A stretch of 64,000 nt of DNA from Trachythela sp. YZ-2020 (GCA_016169945.1 JADLSH010000091.1:1612001-1676000); one strand, 5' to 3'; counted from the stretch's first letter, positions 52,598 through 64,000 are shown. Translations and numbers: made by a program. Notes: generated by a model from the sequence alone, not told the origin.

Positions 52598-52765
52598 AGT
52601 CAAAATTTTGTGTTATGAGTCAAAATTATGAGTTTTAAATCGAAATTCTGAGTTATAAGTCAAAATTCTGAGTTATAAGCCGAACTTCTGAGTTATAAGT
52701 CAAAATTCTGAGTTATATAAGTCAAAATTCTGAATTATAAGTCAAAATTCTGAGTTTTAATTGAA
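52598..52765. repeat. Right subterminal repeat array
   Basis: About eight 20-bp units (gagttataagtcaaaattct), inverted relative to the left array. Confidence 0.88.
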
Positions 52766-53241
52766 GTTGGAAGTTGCAGTAGAACATAAGCAGTCGATTT
52801 TTTTGGAGAATTAATTTAAAATATATCTATGTCATAGTATGGCCCCTCAGAGCCACCGTATTTATCAGGGCGATAACAGGGTGACATAAAAACGACATGT
52901 CACTGATATCGTTTTTTGTCACTGATATCGCTTTTTGTCCCGCTCAAAACATTCAAGATGGCTGCCGCCTCTGAGATTTGAGAATGTGTCAGTAGACTAG
53001 TTTATTGCTGAAAAAATAATTTCAAATACCAAAATAAGAACGTCAGGAGTAGAATAAGGATAAACATAATACGGAGGACGTCTTAGAAGTCATAAGACCG
53101 GAGGTTATGGACAATTTCATGGCTTTTCATCAACATACGAAAACCAGACGGAGAGAAGTATGAACTCTGTCTTTACGGATAACTTCGCTCCTTTTAAAGG
53201 TGATGTAAAGTCCCGATGTAAACAAACCGGCAACATCCGCT

Positions 53242-53611
53242 CAGGGCCTTTTTGAACTAATGTACTGGAGGGGCCAAAGCCCCCCCCAGCCCCCATGTTG
53301 GCCCCCAGTAAGCTATTTTGCCCCAGTGAAGTTCCCTTTTATCCAAAGTATAAGCAAAAAAGGGGAAAAAACGAGTTTAGAGGAAAGTTATGGTATTCTC
53401 ACAACAAAACCTGGCTCCGTTTAGATGGGATATATAAAAAATTGTCTCAAGGAAATCAAGCCACGGAGACTCAAGAATACAAAAATTTTCTGGGGGAGGA
53501 CCCTCAGACTCCCCTTCACCTTCCCACACCTGTAATACACCACCTACTTGTTACGTCCCCTTTCGATGATGCCCTCTCCCCCCCACTAACGATTTCTTAA
53601 AAAAGGCCCTG
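53242..53611. mobile_element. hAT-type MITE, second copy
   Basis: 370 bp, inverted relative to 6516-6903, ends cagggcctttttgaa and ttaaaaaaggccctg. Flanks catccgct and tatccgtt match at 6 of 8. Internal gcttactgggg segments are shared. Confidence 0.85.
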
Positions 53612-53959
53612 TATCCGTTTGTTTACATTTTAAACACGCTATATTTAAAAAATTATGAAGTGTTCTGGTTCGCTATGCTTTAAATAAATACAGATTCGAG
53701 TTTCTGATTTAGAAGATGTCGAACTTTAATCGAAACAACGCGAAATTTGGGCATTGTTTACATCGCGGGACCCCCCATAGCACATGCGCAGAATGGACTT
53801 TACATCGTCTTTAATCGATACGTATAAAAGAAAATTGACTACCCCGGCTGAGCAATGAGTTAAATCCCCTCGACGTTGTTCAAGAAGTGTTTAAAGCCAA
53901 GAAAAAGGATCTGAAAAGCCTTGGTAAAGGAAGCTCATTCTTTAATATCAATAATATGT

Positions 53960-54320
53960 TACAGTAAATTACTAGACATGGCTATAAGCTATGTACTTTA
54001 CAGAACAGAAGACTCCAGGATATAGCCACTCTTATGTATAAAGTTAAAAACAATATATCCCCTAACTATATACGTAGACTCTTTCAATTTCTAAATCCAA
54101 CTACAATTTACGCAATAGCCAATAGCCAATAATGATTATGTCTTACCAAGATTCCATACTGTGACTTTTGGCAAACACTCGCTTAATAGATATATGGGAC
54201 CGAAAATATGGGCTTCTTTACCAAGTAATATTAAGGAATGAGGCACTGGACCTTACGTTGATGCTTATACAGACAGTAAATGTGCCAACTGTATTTTATG
54301 TAATGCTTAAAATGTCTGTA
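53960..54320 (+). pseudogene. LINE RT C-terminal fragment
   Basis: Broken frame reading RIQDIATLMYKVKNNISPNY, then DYVLPRFHTVTFGKHSLNRY and GPKIWASLPSNIKE, the usual end of CR1/L2-like polyproteins. A matching 3' tail lies at 54780-54960. Confidence 0.75.
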
Positions 54321-54621
54321 CGAAAAAATTGTAAAAAAGATATATATTTTAGACATACACTTGTACATAGTGATTTCAATCGATTTCCTTCTACATTGAT
54401 TTCAGTCGAGTGAGATGCAGAAAAAATTTCTTGTAATTTACCTTATCACAACCCACAGTACCCGCATTTCCCGTTCAGGTCTAAAAATATTGCATATACT
54501 ATTTCACTCGAAATATCCATCCCTTCTACATTGATTTCAATCGAGTGAGATGCAGAAAAAAACATCTTGTAAATAGTATTTATCACAACCCGCAGTACCC
54601 TTGGTTAACGCTTGGCAACTG

Positions 54622-54694
54622 GACTCTGTAGCTCAGTGGTCAGAGCGCTGCATCGGAATCGCAGGGCCGCAGATTCAATTCCTGTCGGAGGACT
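54622..54694 (+). mobile_element. tRNA-like head of a SINE
   Basis: ggactctgtagctcag A-box region and ttcaattcctg B-box region. A direct repeat of the flanking SINE body (54380-54480 and 54525-54600) suggests a tandem copy that lost its tRNA part. Confidence 0.78.
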
Positions 54695-54779
54695 TAGAGT
54701 TGCATTTTTCGCAGCCGTTCAGGTCTAAAAATATTGTATATACTATTTCACTCGAAATATCCATCCACCTAAACCTTCT

Positions 54780-54960
54780 ATAGTAACCATAGACTAAACT
54801 TATAACATAATTTTTAGTTATTACTATAGTAACATTCTATATCTAGTTATTTGATTATATGTAAATATAGTGTCCCCATTTAGTGGTTATATAACTGCTA
54901 TTTAAGATTGACACTTAAATAAAGGTATTGATTGATTGATTGATTGATTGAATAATATTT
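54780..54960 (+). mobile_element. LINE 3' tail with (ttga)n end
   Basis: ttgacacttaaataaaggta then five or more (ttga) units, the typical end of a non-LTR element. Confidence 0.6.
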
Positions 54961-54994
54961 CCCATATTTGAAGCCTGATAAAGGCACAAGTATG

Positions 54995-55162
54995 TAATCA
55001 AAACAGGTTATCACATGAGGGGCTCGGTAATATCAGTTTTATCACTCTCGTGACGATGTTACAATTGTCCCTCGTTCGCTGCGCTCACTCGTGACAATTA
55101 TGATGTTGTCCCTCGAGCGATAAAACTGATATCACCTCACCCCTCATGTGATAACCTATACA
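54995..55162. mobile_element. Foldback MITE
   Basis: Arms ggttatcacatgaggggc + tcagttttatc and complement, with inner gtgacgatgttacaattgtc / gacaattatgatgttgtccc. Confidence 0.8.
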
Positions 55163-55579
55163 TATCCATTATTTTACATTCAAATATCCAGCCCTGGTCA
55201 TTATGTTTATATGGAAAATACCAGCACGATTTAAATGATATCCCGGTTCAGTCAAATTAGGATCTCCTTAGACATGCCAGCTCGGTTCCCATATAAACAC
55301 AAGATAAAATTTAATAGGAAATCGGACTTCAGAACTTTTATAGTTCTATTACATGCTGTAGAGGCCAAACCCCCAGCTCGGTCAGTAGCTTATTTGAAAA
55401 ACCTACAATATTTTAGAAGCCAAACAAAATGGCTTGTAGTAGATTTGCCTCTTACTTATTAAAGTACTCGGGACTCGGGCGTATAAAAAGTTGTTGAAAT
55501 CTTTAATTATTTTTTCATTATTTTCCGCAGTTTACATCCAGCGCCAGGCGCCAGACTCGGGGAAACATTTTTATGACAA

Positions 55580-56275
55580 ATGAAACTGTTGTTTCTTCCC
55601 CAAAAAATAAGTCCCCCCCCCCCCCGCCTGCCGACCCACAAACATATGAGCAGTTGGCGAGATGTGGAAAATGGAGAACTTCAGCACAACCCCACACGTT
55701 ACTTGCCTTGCAAAGGGTTCAATGGGTTTTTTCTCATGCACAAACTATCTAGGCATGCCGCCACGTGCTTGTCTGAAATAACCGGCATAAGAAAAAACCC
55801 ACCTGCAAATTGAAGTATGATGGAAAGCCCCTACCGGCTTCAAACAACGTTGTCAATGGATGCAGCAGAGAATTGTCAGAAACTGTAATTATTATCCCAA
55901 TAATGACATCAGGCGACGTTACCGCAGTCGTCCAAACAGATCCTATCATTTTGACATTTGGAAGTAATCGCAACTGAAACGTGAGATTGCTGTTAATGAT
56001 ACTCTTCGAAACAAGAAGAATGAGTGGGGAGAAAGCGATCAGTGCTACCTTAATCCTTATCGTAACCCCAATAATTTCAACTATAGTGCTGTTGCAGTGT
56101 GCGAGAAATCTTGGTGGGTTTGTTGACGAAAGTGATCGTGGCACAAAAGAGTGCAAGAGCCCATCAACATCAATTTTGGCATGTTCTTGGAACTCTATGA
56201 GGCAGAATGGGGAGAGAAAACTATCAAGCTTTACATTGGGAACGTTTCACTGAAGAAACACAACGCTCCAAATCT
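55580..56275 (+). pseudogene. Degenerate multicopy zinc-finger protein fragment (tentative)
   Basis: Frames read YLPCKGFNGFFLMHKLSRHA + ATC (a PCxxCxGFF..L.RHaxxC-type finger with the second Cys changed to Phe), then GDVTAVVQTDPIILTFGSN, and after a break FLELYEAEWGEKTIKLYI and SLKKHNAPNL. These resemble a multicopy protein of fish and cnidarian genomes, possibly recombinase-related. Identity is from memory and uncertain. Confidence 0.35.
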
Positions 56276-56811
56276 TTGATCAATAACGCGAGATCTGTTA
56301 ACCTTAAAAATGATCTTCTTGGGACAATTCGGAAGCTTACTGAGGAATTTTCGAAAAAGGTGCGAACCTGTAGAGAAAGTTTTAGCGAGCTGTCCGAAGT
56401 GAACTTGGGAAGGCTCATAATATTCAATGAAAGAAAACTGAGGTAATGTACTGATTTGTAAACTTTATTCGAGAATGTATTACCCTGAAAAAAGCGATTG
56501 CTTACGAAATTGATTAAAAAGTATTGTAATTATTGTAATCTATAAAATTATTGTAATCTAATTGTTCTTCATTTATCTCAATTAAGAATGTAGTGTACAG
56601 TTTATTGAAAAGAATCTACCACATATATTTTGATGTTTCTACTTTCAAATTATGTTAGTTTTAGTAACACATAGTTCGTTGCTATGGCAACATACGCGTA
56701 CGAAATTCACTATAAAATAGCCTATCGCCTCGTGTAGTCGGACTTTAAGCATGGTGACCCCCAATTTTTTTCGTGCATTATTTTACTTGCAAGACAGACT
56801 AACAATAAGCA

Positions 56812-56918
56812 AAATATAAAAAAATTCTGTAATGCCATTTTTTTGAAAAAGGCAAAAATGTCGTTTTCTTCGATAAAATTTTTTTGGCATTACAGAATTT
56901 TTTTATTTTTGGTAGAAT
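56812..56918. repeat. A/T-rich hairpin
   Basis: aaaaaaattctgtaatgcca and complement tggcattacagaattttttt, loop of about 40 bp. Confidence 0.85.
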
Positions 56919-56919
56919 G

Positions 56920-58480
56920 AAAGATTTTTGCGGTGCAATACAGCATGCAAAATTTGAACATAGGTCACCGGACAAAATAATGAGATATAGCGCATTGTTT
57001 TTCAAACATGGAATTTTTTAATGACGTCAGCAATTGACATGAAACGGTATATAACACGCGTAATGACGCGATATGGTGCGAACAACTGCTTACGTCAGAT
57101 CATTTTGTAAGTTATTTCGTTAATATTCGCGCGCACAAATGGTCACACGGATTTGTTCATAGAGTATGAAGTTTTGTTTTCGCGATTCTTGAATAAGGTT
57201 TTTGTGATTACTATATCGAGCCACCTTAAAGGACATTGGCAACGAACCAATGAGAATGGACCACCTAACTATGAGAATGTTACTATTTTTTCTGTAACAT
57301 TTTTGTTTGCGAGTAAAGTGCAAGTAAAATGTGATAAAATTTGCTCATCGGCCGCCATCTTGGATCAAATTCTCAAAAAATTATCTTTGGGGTCAATGAC
57401 CCTTGTGACGTCATTAGATTATTGCGTGAAGGTTTTGGTAACTAAAAATATGTCGATTTTGCGCGTTATAATGAACAAAAATTCTCACAACCAGGCAAGG
57501 GAACTAAGGAAATGCTACACTATCGGGTAAAGCCATATTAAGCGTGTGAGAAGGAAAGGAATGGCGAATTTTACAACTTGAGTGGTTTAATTGTGTCACG
57601 CGTTTGTGAATGATTGGGGTATTATTGAAGCTATACTATAGTATTTTGTGTCAATTGAAATTTAACGAGAAAGGTAAATGGTCATACACTCTGGAAAAGG
57701 TTTCAAGAACCATCTGTTGTTGTAGGATACGTTCTTTAAACGAAGACACGAGAAGAGATGTTAATGTTTGAAATGTTATATTAACTCGAGACACCGAGAC
57801 AGGTTGAACGCATTGTCAACCAGCGATTTTGAGCACTTTGACCTTATAGACGACCAGCCAAGCGAGCAAAAAGTGCTTAGAAAACACCTTCGATGGCATT
57901 TTGTGTTACAAGCGGGCAACCACCACCAAAATGTAGCTTGAACTCTCGCAAACACGACTATGTAGGTTGCCATCTCGATTTCGGCGTTTAAAACGTAAAA
58001 TTTTGATGATTATTCTGTTAAATTTCAAGCTCCACGGCTCTGTTTGTAAAAGCCGTGAATATTTTCCCGCGTGTCCATGGCAACAAGCGTGTTGGTGATA
58101 ATCATTCTGATTGGTCAGATTATTTCATTTTGACCAATGAGATTGCTTTAACTAAAAAAATGAGCCCGCACGCCGCAGGATATGGAAATCTCGAAGCGCA
58201 ATAAACGTGCTTGAAACAAGGTTTTTATGAAACAAATCATAGTGAAACAGCCGGAAAAGACAGCAAATTTCTTCATAAAGTTTGTATAATACATTTATTA
58301 ACATATTATTTGATTATTATTGTTAAAACTAAACTGGTTTTTATAATATTTTACTTGATATTGTTTATAGTTTTTTGGGCATCTTTCCTATTTTGTTTGG
58401 ATTACCCCTTTAATTTGTCTCCTTGAATATATAGCGTATAATAGATTAAATTTACATTTTCATATTGAGAGGAGCAAAAA
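56920..58480. other. Region without recognised genes
   Basis: Open frames here (for example 57153-57530 plus) show no conserved motif. Sequence resembles decayed MITEs (ggccgccatcttggat, gtgacgtcatt). Confidence 0.4.
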
Positions 58481-58499
58481 GATATTGATATAATGTAGT

Positions 58500-58870
58500 G
58501 TTAAGCACACAATATAGTGTTAAGCATACGTACATGCACTAGAAATTCTGCCGTGCTGTCGGTGTGTTTTAAGAACATGGTAGCGTGCTTATATAACACG
58601 CTGACGTGCTGCAAAATTTGGATATGAACACGATGGTGTGTTTTTCATTACAGAACAGCACACCAGTATGGCGGCAGGTGTGTCTGAACAGCACGCCAGA
58701 TTTAACAACACACCGTCAGAAAGCAAGAACACGTCAAAAATTCAATACAACACAGCAAAAGTGTGTTTTTAAGCCCGTAGAACACGCAGCGTGCTTAAAC
58801 AGCACAACAGTGTGTTGTTGTTTCATAAGAAATTAGCGTGCTGAAAGAACACGTCAACGTGTTGTAAACG
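58500..58870. repeat. Cluster of cgtgct / aacac words
   Basis: About 25 occurrences of gtgtgtt, aacacg, agcac, gtgct in 370 bp on both strands, without strict period. Could be a decayed satellite or many-hairpin MITE. Confidence 0.6.
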
Positions 58871-59461
58871 TGGCGGGAAAGTTGGCCAATCACGTCGTGA
58901 GTTTTGCTGACGAGTTTGGACAAGAAACACAACCGCCATAACTCTAAAATTTGAAGCTAAATACTCTTTTGCAGGGAGTTTTTTTATCTTTTGTTGTCTA
59001 AAGCAATGAAAAAATTTTGTCAGAGACTTTGAAACAATAGTTCGACGATGTTAGAAGGTTTTTTACTATTTAGCTCAAAATTTGGACTTGAAATAGTCGA
59101 AATAAACTCGGTATGAAAAACAAAAAGGACAAATATGATTTTAGTCCGTACTTACGAAGCCAAAGGAAAAACTTAATTTGGAAAGTCAGAGCGGCGAGTT
59201 TCAGGGATAACTCAGAAATTGACAATAAAGGTTAGTACTGACATATTATATTTTTATGTTATAATAAAAATGCATATTTTTTCGTTTAAATAATCGTATT
59301 TTCAAGTTTATATGGATTGTAAAATTTGTTGCTCAGCAGTCGGTTTTTAAGCCTAAATTAGACTACCTTACCTTGCCTTAGACTACCTTAGACTGTCTTA
59401 GACTACCTTAGCCTACCTAAAACTATCTTAGCATACTTTAGACTACCTTTACAGGGTACGG

Positions 59462-60385
59462 CTGTTGACTGTTGTGTAAAACTACCTGAAAAATACAATA
59501 AGAACTTCGATGTTTCGAGCGAAGGCCCTTCGTCTGGAAGTTAGGGTCTGTTTATATGATACCGGCTTAAGGCGGGACGGGACAGTTGCAGAGACCCGCT
59601 TGTAATATAAATTCTATTGAGTGTTTATATGATCCCGCTTCTATCCCGCCTAGACAGAATCCCACATCTGTTGCCAGGATCCCGCCTAGCCGGGACGAAA
59701 AATTCCCCATATAAACACTCTATCCTGGCCAGGCCGGATGAAATTTTCTTCTGAGCATGTGTAAATCCCTTTTCTGCAAGGAAATATGACGTCAAGCACC
59801 AAACTGGCTTGATCCCGGCAATGTATTTTCTCCATATAAACGTCCTGTCCGCCTAGACGGGATCATATAAACAGGCCCTTAGTAGAATGGGTCGGGGAAA
59901 AACATGTGCTTTTATAGTGAATACAAAAGCGATCACGTGATAAAAATACACCAATCAGATGGATTTAATAAAAACAACCCATAAACAAAATAAGGAAATC
60001 ACATCACAAAATATAGTAGCATATAAGGAGCAGCGAACAAAAATAACAAAGCAAGAAAGACAGAAAATAAGGAATGAAATATGAGCTAAGGTGAGATGTA
60101 GAGTATCTGCTGATGGCATGCATAAACAAATAGGAGTTAAATGTAAGAGAGGCGCTCATTAATGCCGAGAGGATGAATGGTGACAAGTTGAGAAATGAGA
60201 CGCATTTCTTGGCTTTTGCGGCTATCGTTACTACCAGAAATGGGACACAGAGATCGAATTTTCATTCTCATTCTACTAACTTCCAGACGAAGGACTGTTG
60301 CTCGAAACGTCGAAGTTCTTATTGTATTTTTCAGGTTGACAACTGTCAACTGTCAACTTTTTCAGGTTGACAACTGTTTACTCTA
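59462..60385. mobile_element. Foldback element inside the 10-bp satellite
   Basis: Arms tacaataagaacttcgatgt...gacgaagg...ggaagttag and complement at 60277-60337. It carries a MITE at 59544-59878. Confidence 0.78.
59544..59878. mobile_element. Harbinger-like MITE
   Basis: 335 bp; ends gggtctgtttatatgat and atcatataaacaggccc, flanked by TTA on both sides (59541-59543, 59879-59881). A 3-bp TWA duplication is typical of PIF/Harbinger. Internal short inverted words of cccgcctag type. Confidence 0.72.
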
Positions 60386-61119
60386 CCGACACTGGCACCT
60401 TACGTTCGAGATACCTTAGGGTACGCTAGACTACCTTAGACTACCTTAGCCTACCTTAGTGTTCTTTTGACTAACTTAGTGTACCTTAGCCTACCTTAGA
60501 GTGCCTTAGCATACCGTACCGTACCTTAATCGCTTTGCCCCTTAGACTACCCTAGGGTACATTAGCCTACCTTAGGGTACCTTAGATTCCCTAAAGTAGG
60601 CTAAGGTAGTCTAAAGTAGTTTAAGGTAGTCTAAAATATGCTAGGGAACTCTAAGTTAGGCTAAGGTACTAAGGCACTCTAAGGTAATCTAAGGCAGAGG
60701 TGGAAAAAGTATCGGATCATGGGAACCTAGTTACCAGAAATATTTTTGGATTTGAGCTTTTGCAGAACATTTTTCAAAGAAACACCTTAAGTTCATAATG
60801 AACTGATGCGTAATAACAAAACTAGAGTATGCTCTAGTTTAGACTAGTAATTGTAATGCATTTTGTATTCACCATATCTAATTGAACATCACTAAATATC
60901 ATGAAACACCACTCCAATCAGTCCAATGTCAAAAGCAATCAATGATCATTGAACCTCATTAATTATTAATTTTTGAATCTGAAACCCAGGCTCCCAGGTA
61001 CCCTAAGGTAATCTAAGGTATTATAAACTAGTCTAAACTTGAGCTAAGGTAGTCTAAGGTACCCTGATGAAGTCTAAGGTAGTCTAAGGCAGGCTAAGAC
61101 TACCTTATCTAGATTTTGT

Positions 61120-62495
61120 TGGCATCTCACTCGAATGAATAACAATTGGAGGGTTTTGTAGATGGAAAATTATTGAGTGTAAATTATATACATTATTAGA
61201 CCTAACCAGGAACAGCTGCGGAAAATGCAACTACAGGTTCCTGGCAGGAATCGAACCTGCGGCCCTGCGATTCCGGTGCAGCGCTCTAACCAACTGAGCT
61301 ACAGAGTCCAGTTGTCGAGTTCTACCCACAAGTTCATGTATATATACTAAGGGTACTGCCATGTTAAGTTGTGGGTAAATATCTAGATTTTGTTGGCATC
61401 TCACTCCATTGAATAACAATTGGAGGGTTTTGTAGATGGAAAATTATTGAGTGTAAATTATATACATTTATTAGACCTAACCAGGAACGGCTGCGAAAAA
61501 TGCAACTACAGGTCCCTGGCAGGAATAGAACCTGCGGCCCTGCGATTCCGGTGCAGCGCTCTAACCAACTGAGCTACAGTACAGAGTCCAGTTGTCGAGT
61601 CCTAACCACAAGTTCATGTATATATACTAGGGTACTGCCATGTTAAGTTGTGGGTAAATATCTAGATTTTGTTGGCATCTCACTCGATTGAATAACAATT
61701 GGAGGGTTTTGTAGATGGAAAATTATTGAGTGTAAATTATATACATTTATTAGACCTAACCAGGAACAGCTACGAAAAATGCAACTACAGGTCCCTGGCA
61801 GGAATCGAACCTGCGGCCCTGCGATTCCAGTGCAGCGCTCTAACCAACTGAGCTACAGAGTCCAGTTGTCTAATAAATGTTAGGTCTAATAAATGTATAT
61901 AATTTACACTCAATAATTTTCCATCTGCAAAACCCTCCAATTGTTATTCAATCGAGTGAGATGCCAACAAAATCTAGATATTTACCCACAACTTAACATT
62001 GGCAGTACCCTAGTATATATACATGAACTTGTGGTTAGAACTCGACAACTGGACTCTGTAGCTCAGTTGGTTACAGCGCTGCACCGGAATCGCAGGGCCG
62101 CAGGTTCGATTCCTGCCAGGGACATGTGGTTGCATTTTTCGCAGCTGTTCCTGGTTAGGTCTAATAAATGTATATAATTTACACTCAATAATTTTCCATC
62201 TGCAAAACCCTCCAATTGTTTTTCGATCGAGTGAGATGCCAACAAAATCTAGATATTTACCCACAACTTAACATGGCAGTACCCTAGTATATATACATGA
62301 ACTTGTGGTTAGAACTCGACAACTGGACTCTGTAGCTCAGTTGGTTAGAGCGCTGCACCGGAATCGCAGGGCCGCAGGTTCGATTCCTGCCAGGGACCTG
62401 TGGTTGCATTTTTCGCAGCTGTTCCTGGTTAGGTCTAATAAATGTATATAATTTACACTCAATAATTTTCCATCTACAAAACCCTCCAATTGTTA
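61120..62495. mobile_element. Head-to-head cluster of five tRNA-SINE units
   Basis: Three units on the minus strand (tRNA-like parts 61238-61309, 61512-61589, 61791-61863) followed by two on the plus strand (62051-62123, 62325-62398). Each about 275-bp unit carries tctagattttgttggcatct, caattggagggttttgtaga, and the tRNA-like part. The whole is a near-palindrome inserted in the 10-bp satellite. Confidence 0.85.
62325..62398 (+). mobile_element. Best-preserved tRNA-like SINE head
   Basis: Has A box tagctcagttgg, D-stem gctc/gagc, anticodon-loop region ccggaat (anticodon GGA if folded normally), T arm gcaggttcgattcctgc and a mostly paired acceptor. Repetition and flanks argue for SINE, not a working tRNA gene. 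Confidence 0.7.
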
Positions 62496-62729
62496 AGACT
62501 ACCTTAGACTACTTCAGCCTACATTAGACTATATTAGCATACCTTGGACTACTTGAGACTACCTTAGCTTACCATAGACCATCTTTGACTACCTTAATGT
62601 ACCTTAGCCTACATTAGACGACCTTAGAGTGCCTTAGCATACCTTAGACTACCTTACCCTGCCTTATAATACCCTTACACTACCTTAGACTACCTTAGAC
62701 TACGCTTAGCGAGATCTTGCCGTGTAATT

Positions 62730-63015
62730 GATTTTATAGTAAAAACTACTGTGCGTTTATATGGACAAGCGGGCTGGCCCGGTTCCCTTGAAAAAGGCGA
62801 GATCTCCCTTACCGGGACGAAAATTTCCCCATATAAACACTCAGTAACCGGGCCAGCCCGGTTGCCGGGAAGAAAGTTCAAAGAGACGCCGCCGCCAATT
62901 TGTCTGCGAGCTATTTTTAAGAACTGTTAAAACAACAAAATCACCCGCTTGCCGGGATGAAATTTTCTCATATAATCACAAGACAAATTCATCCCGCTTA
63001 CCGGGCTGGCCCGGT
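62730..63015. mobile_element. Foldback MITE
   Basis: Words cgggctggcccggt and complement at both ends, with tttccccatataaacactca inside. Related to the Harbinger-like element by the tttatatg motif. Confidence 0.55.
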
Positions 63016-63769
63016 CGGTACCTTAGATTCCCTAAGGTAGTTTAAAGCAGTCTAAGGTAGGCTAAGGTAAGCTAATGTAGTGTAAGGTAGGCTAAGGTAA
63101 TGTAAAGTAGGCTAAGGTATGCTAAGATACTCTAAGGTAAGCTAAGGGGGGGAGGGGTAGTTGTCACAAATCGCAGTAATAACGTGACCAAAATATTTAA
63201 GCTCCATACAGACTAGCAAGTTTTTCTTGAAATGTTTTCCCTGACATGTTTTATTTACTCGTGTATACGACCAAAAAATTACAAGTTTTCCTTGACAAAG
63301 AGCCTTGTTTAAAAGCTAATTATACCTGAAAAGGAATAATTGATCGAAAAAATTTGCTTGCTGTACACACAAACGCCAAGAAACTTGTCAAGGAAAACGT
63401 GCCCGTCTGTACGGGGCTTTAGTGTTTTAATAGTAATTTGCCAAGGCCGTGGGATGAGGGTCGAAAATGTTCAATTCCGTAGCACCCCTCGTGTAACTAC
63501 ATAATTTTTACATGAATCCATAGATTATAACTTACTTAGTTAGAATCCACTTCCCCCCAAGCAAAATAGTTGCACAAATTGAAGTACAACCTCTCCAAAG
63601 TTCGGGTGTCACAGTGATTTGTGTTTCCCCGTGAAATCTGTTTCCCCTCGGAACAAAATTCCCTATGATGATCGGAACTTAATACCTATTGCATTACTGG
63701 CATAATGTGCCATGTTATTAAAAATTCGCGGGCTTTTGTGCCAAATTCAAAAGGGGTCCATATTGTCAT

Positions 63770-63905
63770 ATATTTAACGAATGCCATGCATTATTCCCCA
63801 TATGGCGGGCACGGTCGGGACAACGCCATGTTCAAGATCAAGAAAATATATTACTGGCCTGGTTTTTACGCTGACACAACACAAATCGTAAGGTTGTCGA
63901 GGTTA
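63770..63905 (+). pseudogene. Gypsy-type integrase zinc-domain relic
   Basis: Frame reads HYSPYGGHGRDNAMFKI then KKIYYWPGFYADTTQIVRL, resembling the integrase HHCC domain (GGHxGRxKT..KI...YYWPGM..D). Stops soon after; no neighbouring RT visible in the window. Confidence 0.6.
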
Positions 63906-64000
63906 AATTTACCTTATTGAATAAATTCCTGGTTTATACCCTCGCTTAATATAGGGTTAGGGTGATATTCGGGCGCGAAACACAACGATATGCATAACAA

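Larger units (their letters stand above)
46260..52770. mobile_element. Decayed integrase + HECT DNA transposon (IS3EU-like, tentative)
   Basis: About 6.5 kb bounded by 20-bp subterminal repeats in inverted orientation: about 4 units at 46266-46340 (aactcagaatttcgacttat) and about 8 at 52598-52765 (ataagtcaaaattctgagtt). A plus-strand rve-type integrase relic converges on a minus-strand HECT gene relic. The superfamily name is from memory; ends and TSD are not resolved. Confidence 0.65.
59340..63150. repeat. 10-bp (gactacctta) minisatellite tract in alternating orientation
   Basis: Blocks 59350-59460, 60410-60590 and 62490-62710 run as gactacctta/gcctacctta. Blocks 60590-60700, 61000-61110 and 63020-63150 run as the complement (taaggtagtc). 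Other elements are inserted between them. Confidence 0.9.

Noticed and set aside
55749..56156. 135-codon minus-strand frame
   Set aside because: The plus strand of the same stretch gives better protein-like similarity; the minus frame has no known motif.
61231..62264. Frames with a repeated LDSVAQLVRALHRNRRAAGS peptide
   Set aside because: Translations of the tRNA-like SINE head; often annotated as proteins by mistake.
62325..62398. Functional tRNA-Ser(GGA) gene
   Set aside because: Repeated in seven copies with SINE bodies, imperfect acceptor stem and anticodon stem; more likely tRNA-derived SINE. A tRNA covariance search would decide.

Overview
This window is intron-rich, AT-rich animal nuclear DNA. 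It holds two complete spliced host genes in convergent orientation, inside and between dense transposon-derived sequence. The repeat types (tRNA-like SINE, BEL/Pao and CR1/L2-like retroelements, an integrase-plus-HECT DNA transposon, many short foldback MITEs) suggest a cnidarian, perhaps an octocoral. That placement is inference from remembered repeat types; no species can be named.

The left 24.5 kb is one plus-strand gene. I reassembled it exon by exon from splice sites, phase and protein similarity. It encodes translation elongation factor 1 delta (eEF1B-delta, EEF1D), the guanine nucleotide exchange subunit for eEF1A: 12 exons at 837-24493, 259 aa in the longest form. It includes a 16-nt microexon. 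A 35-nt exon appears to be frame-coupled to two tandem splice acceptors that lie inside a MITE-like repeat. Its introns carry three large inverted-repeat elements with minisatellite arms (about 4.0-6.45, 15.1-20.2 and 20.4-21.3 kb) and many MITEs, several with clear target-site duplications.

The middle (27.96-44.2 kb) is a minus-strand gene for an AP-1 complex-associated regulatory protein (AP1AR, also gadkin or gamma-BAR): nine exons, 234 aa, with an MGSC lipidation-type N-terminus, a long charged coiled coil and an acidic C-terminus. An apparent stop at 37493-37495 lies inside a splice donor. The last intron carries a decayed BEL/Pao LTR retrotransposon that is itself split by a CR1/L2-like LINE.

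From 44.2 kb on I see no intact host gene. The main item is a decayed DNA transposon of about 6.5 kb (46.26-52.77 kb). It has inverted arrays of 20-bp subterminal repeats, a plus-strand integrase-like transposase pseudogene broken by a hAT-type MITE, and a convergent minus-strand HECT-domain gene relic. Further right are a LINE 3' fragment, tRNA-SINEs including a head-to-head cluster of five, a decayed zinc-finger protein fragment, a 3.8-kb tract of 10-bp (gactacctta) minisatellite in alternating orientation, and a gypsy-type integrase relic at the right edge.
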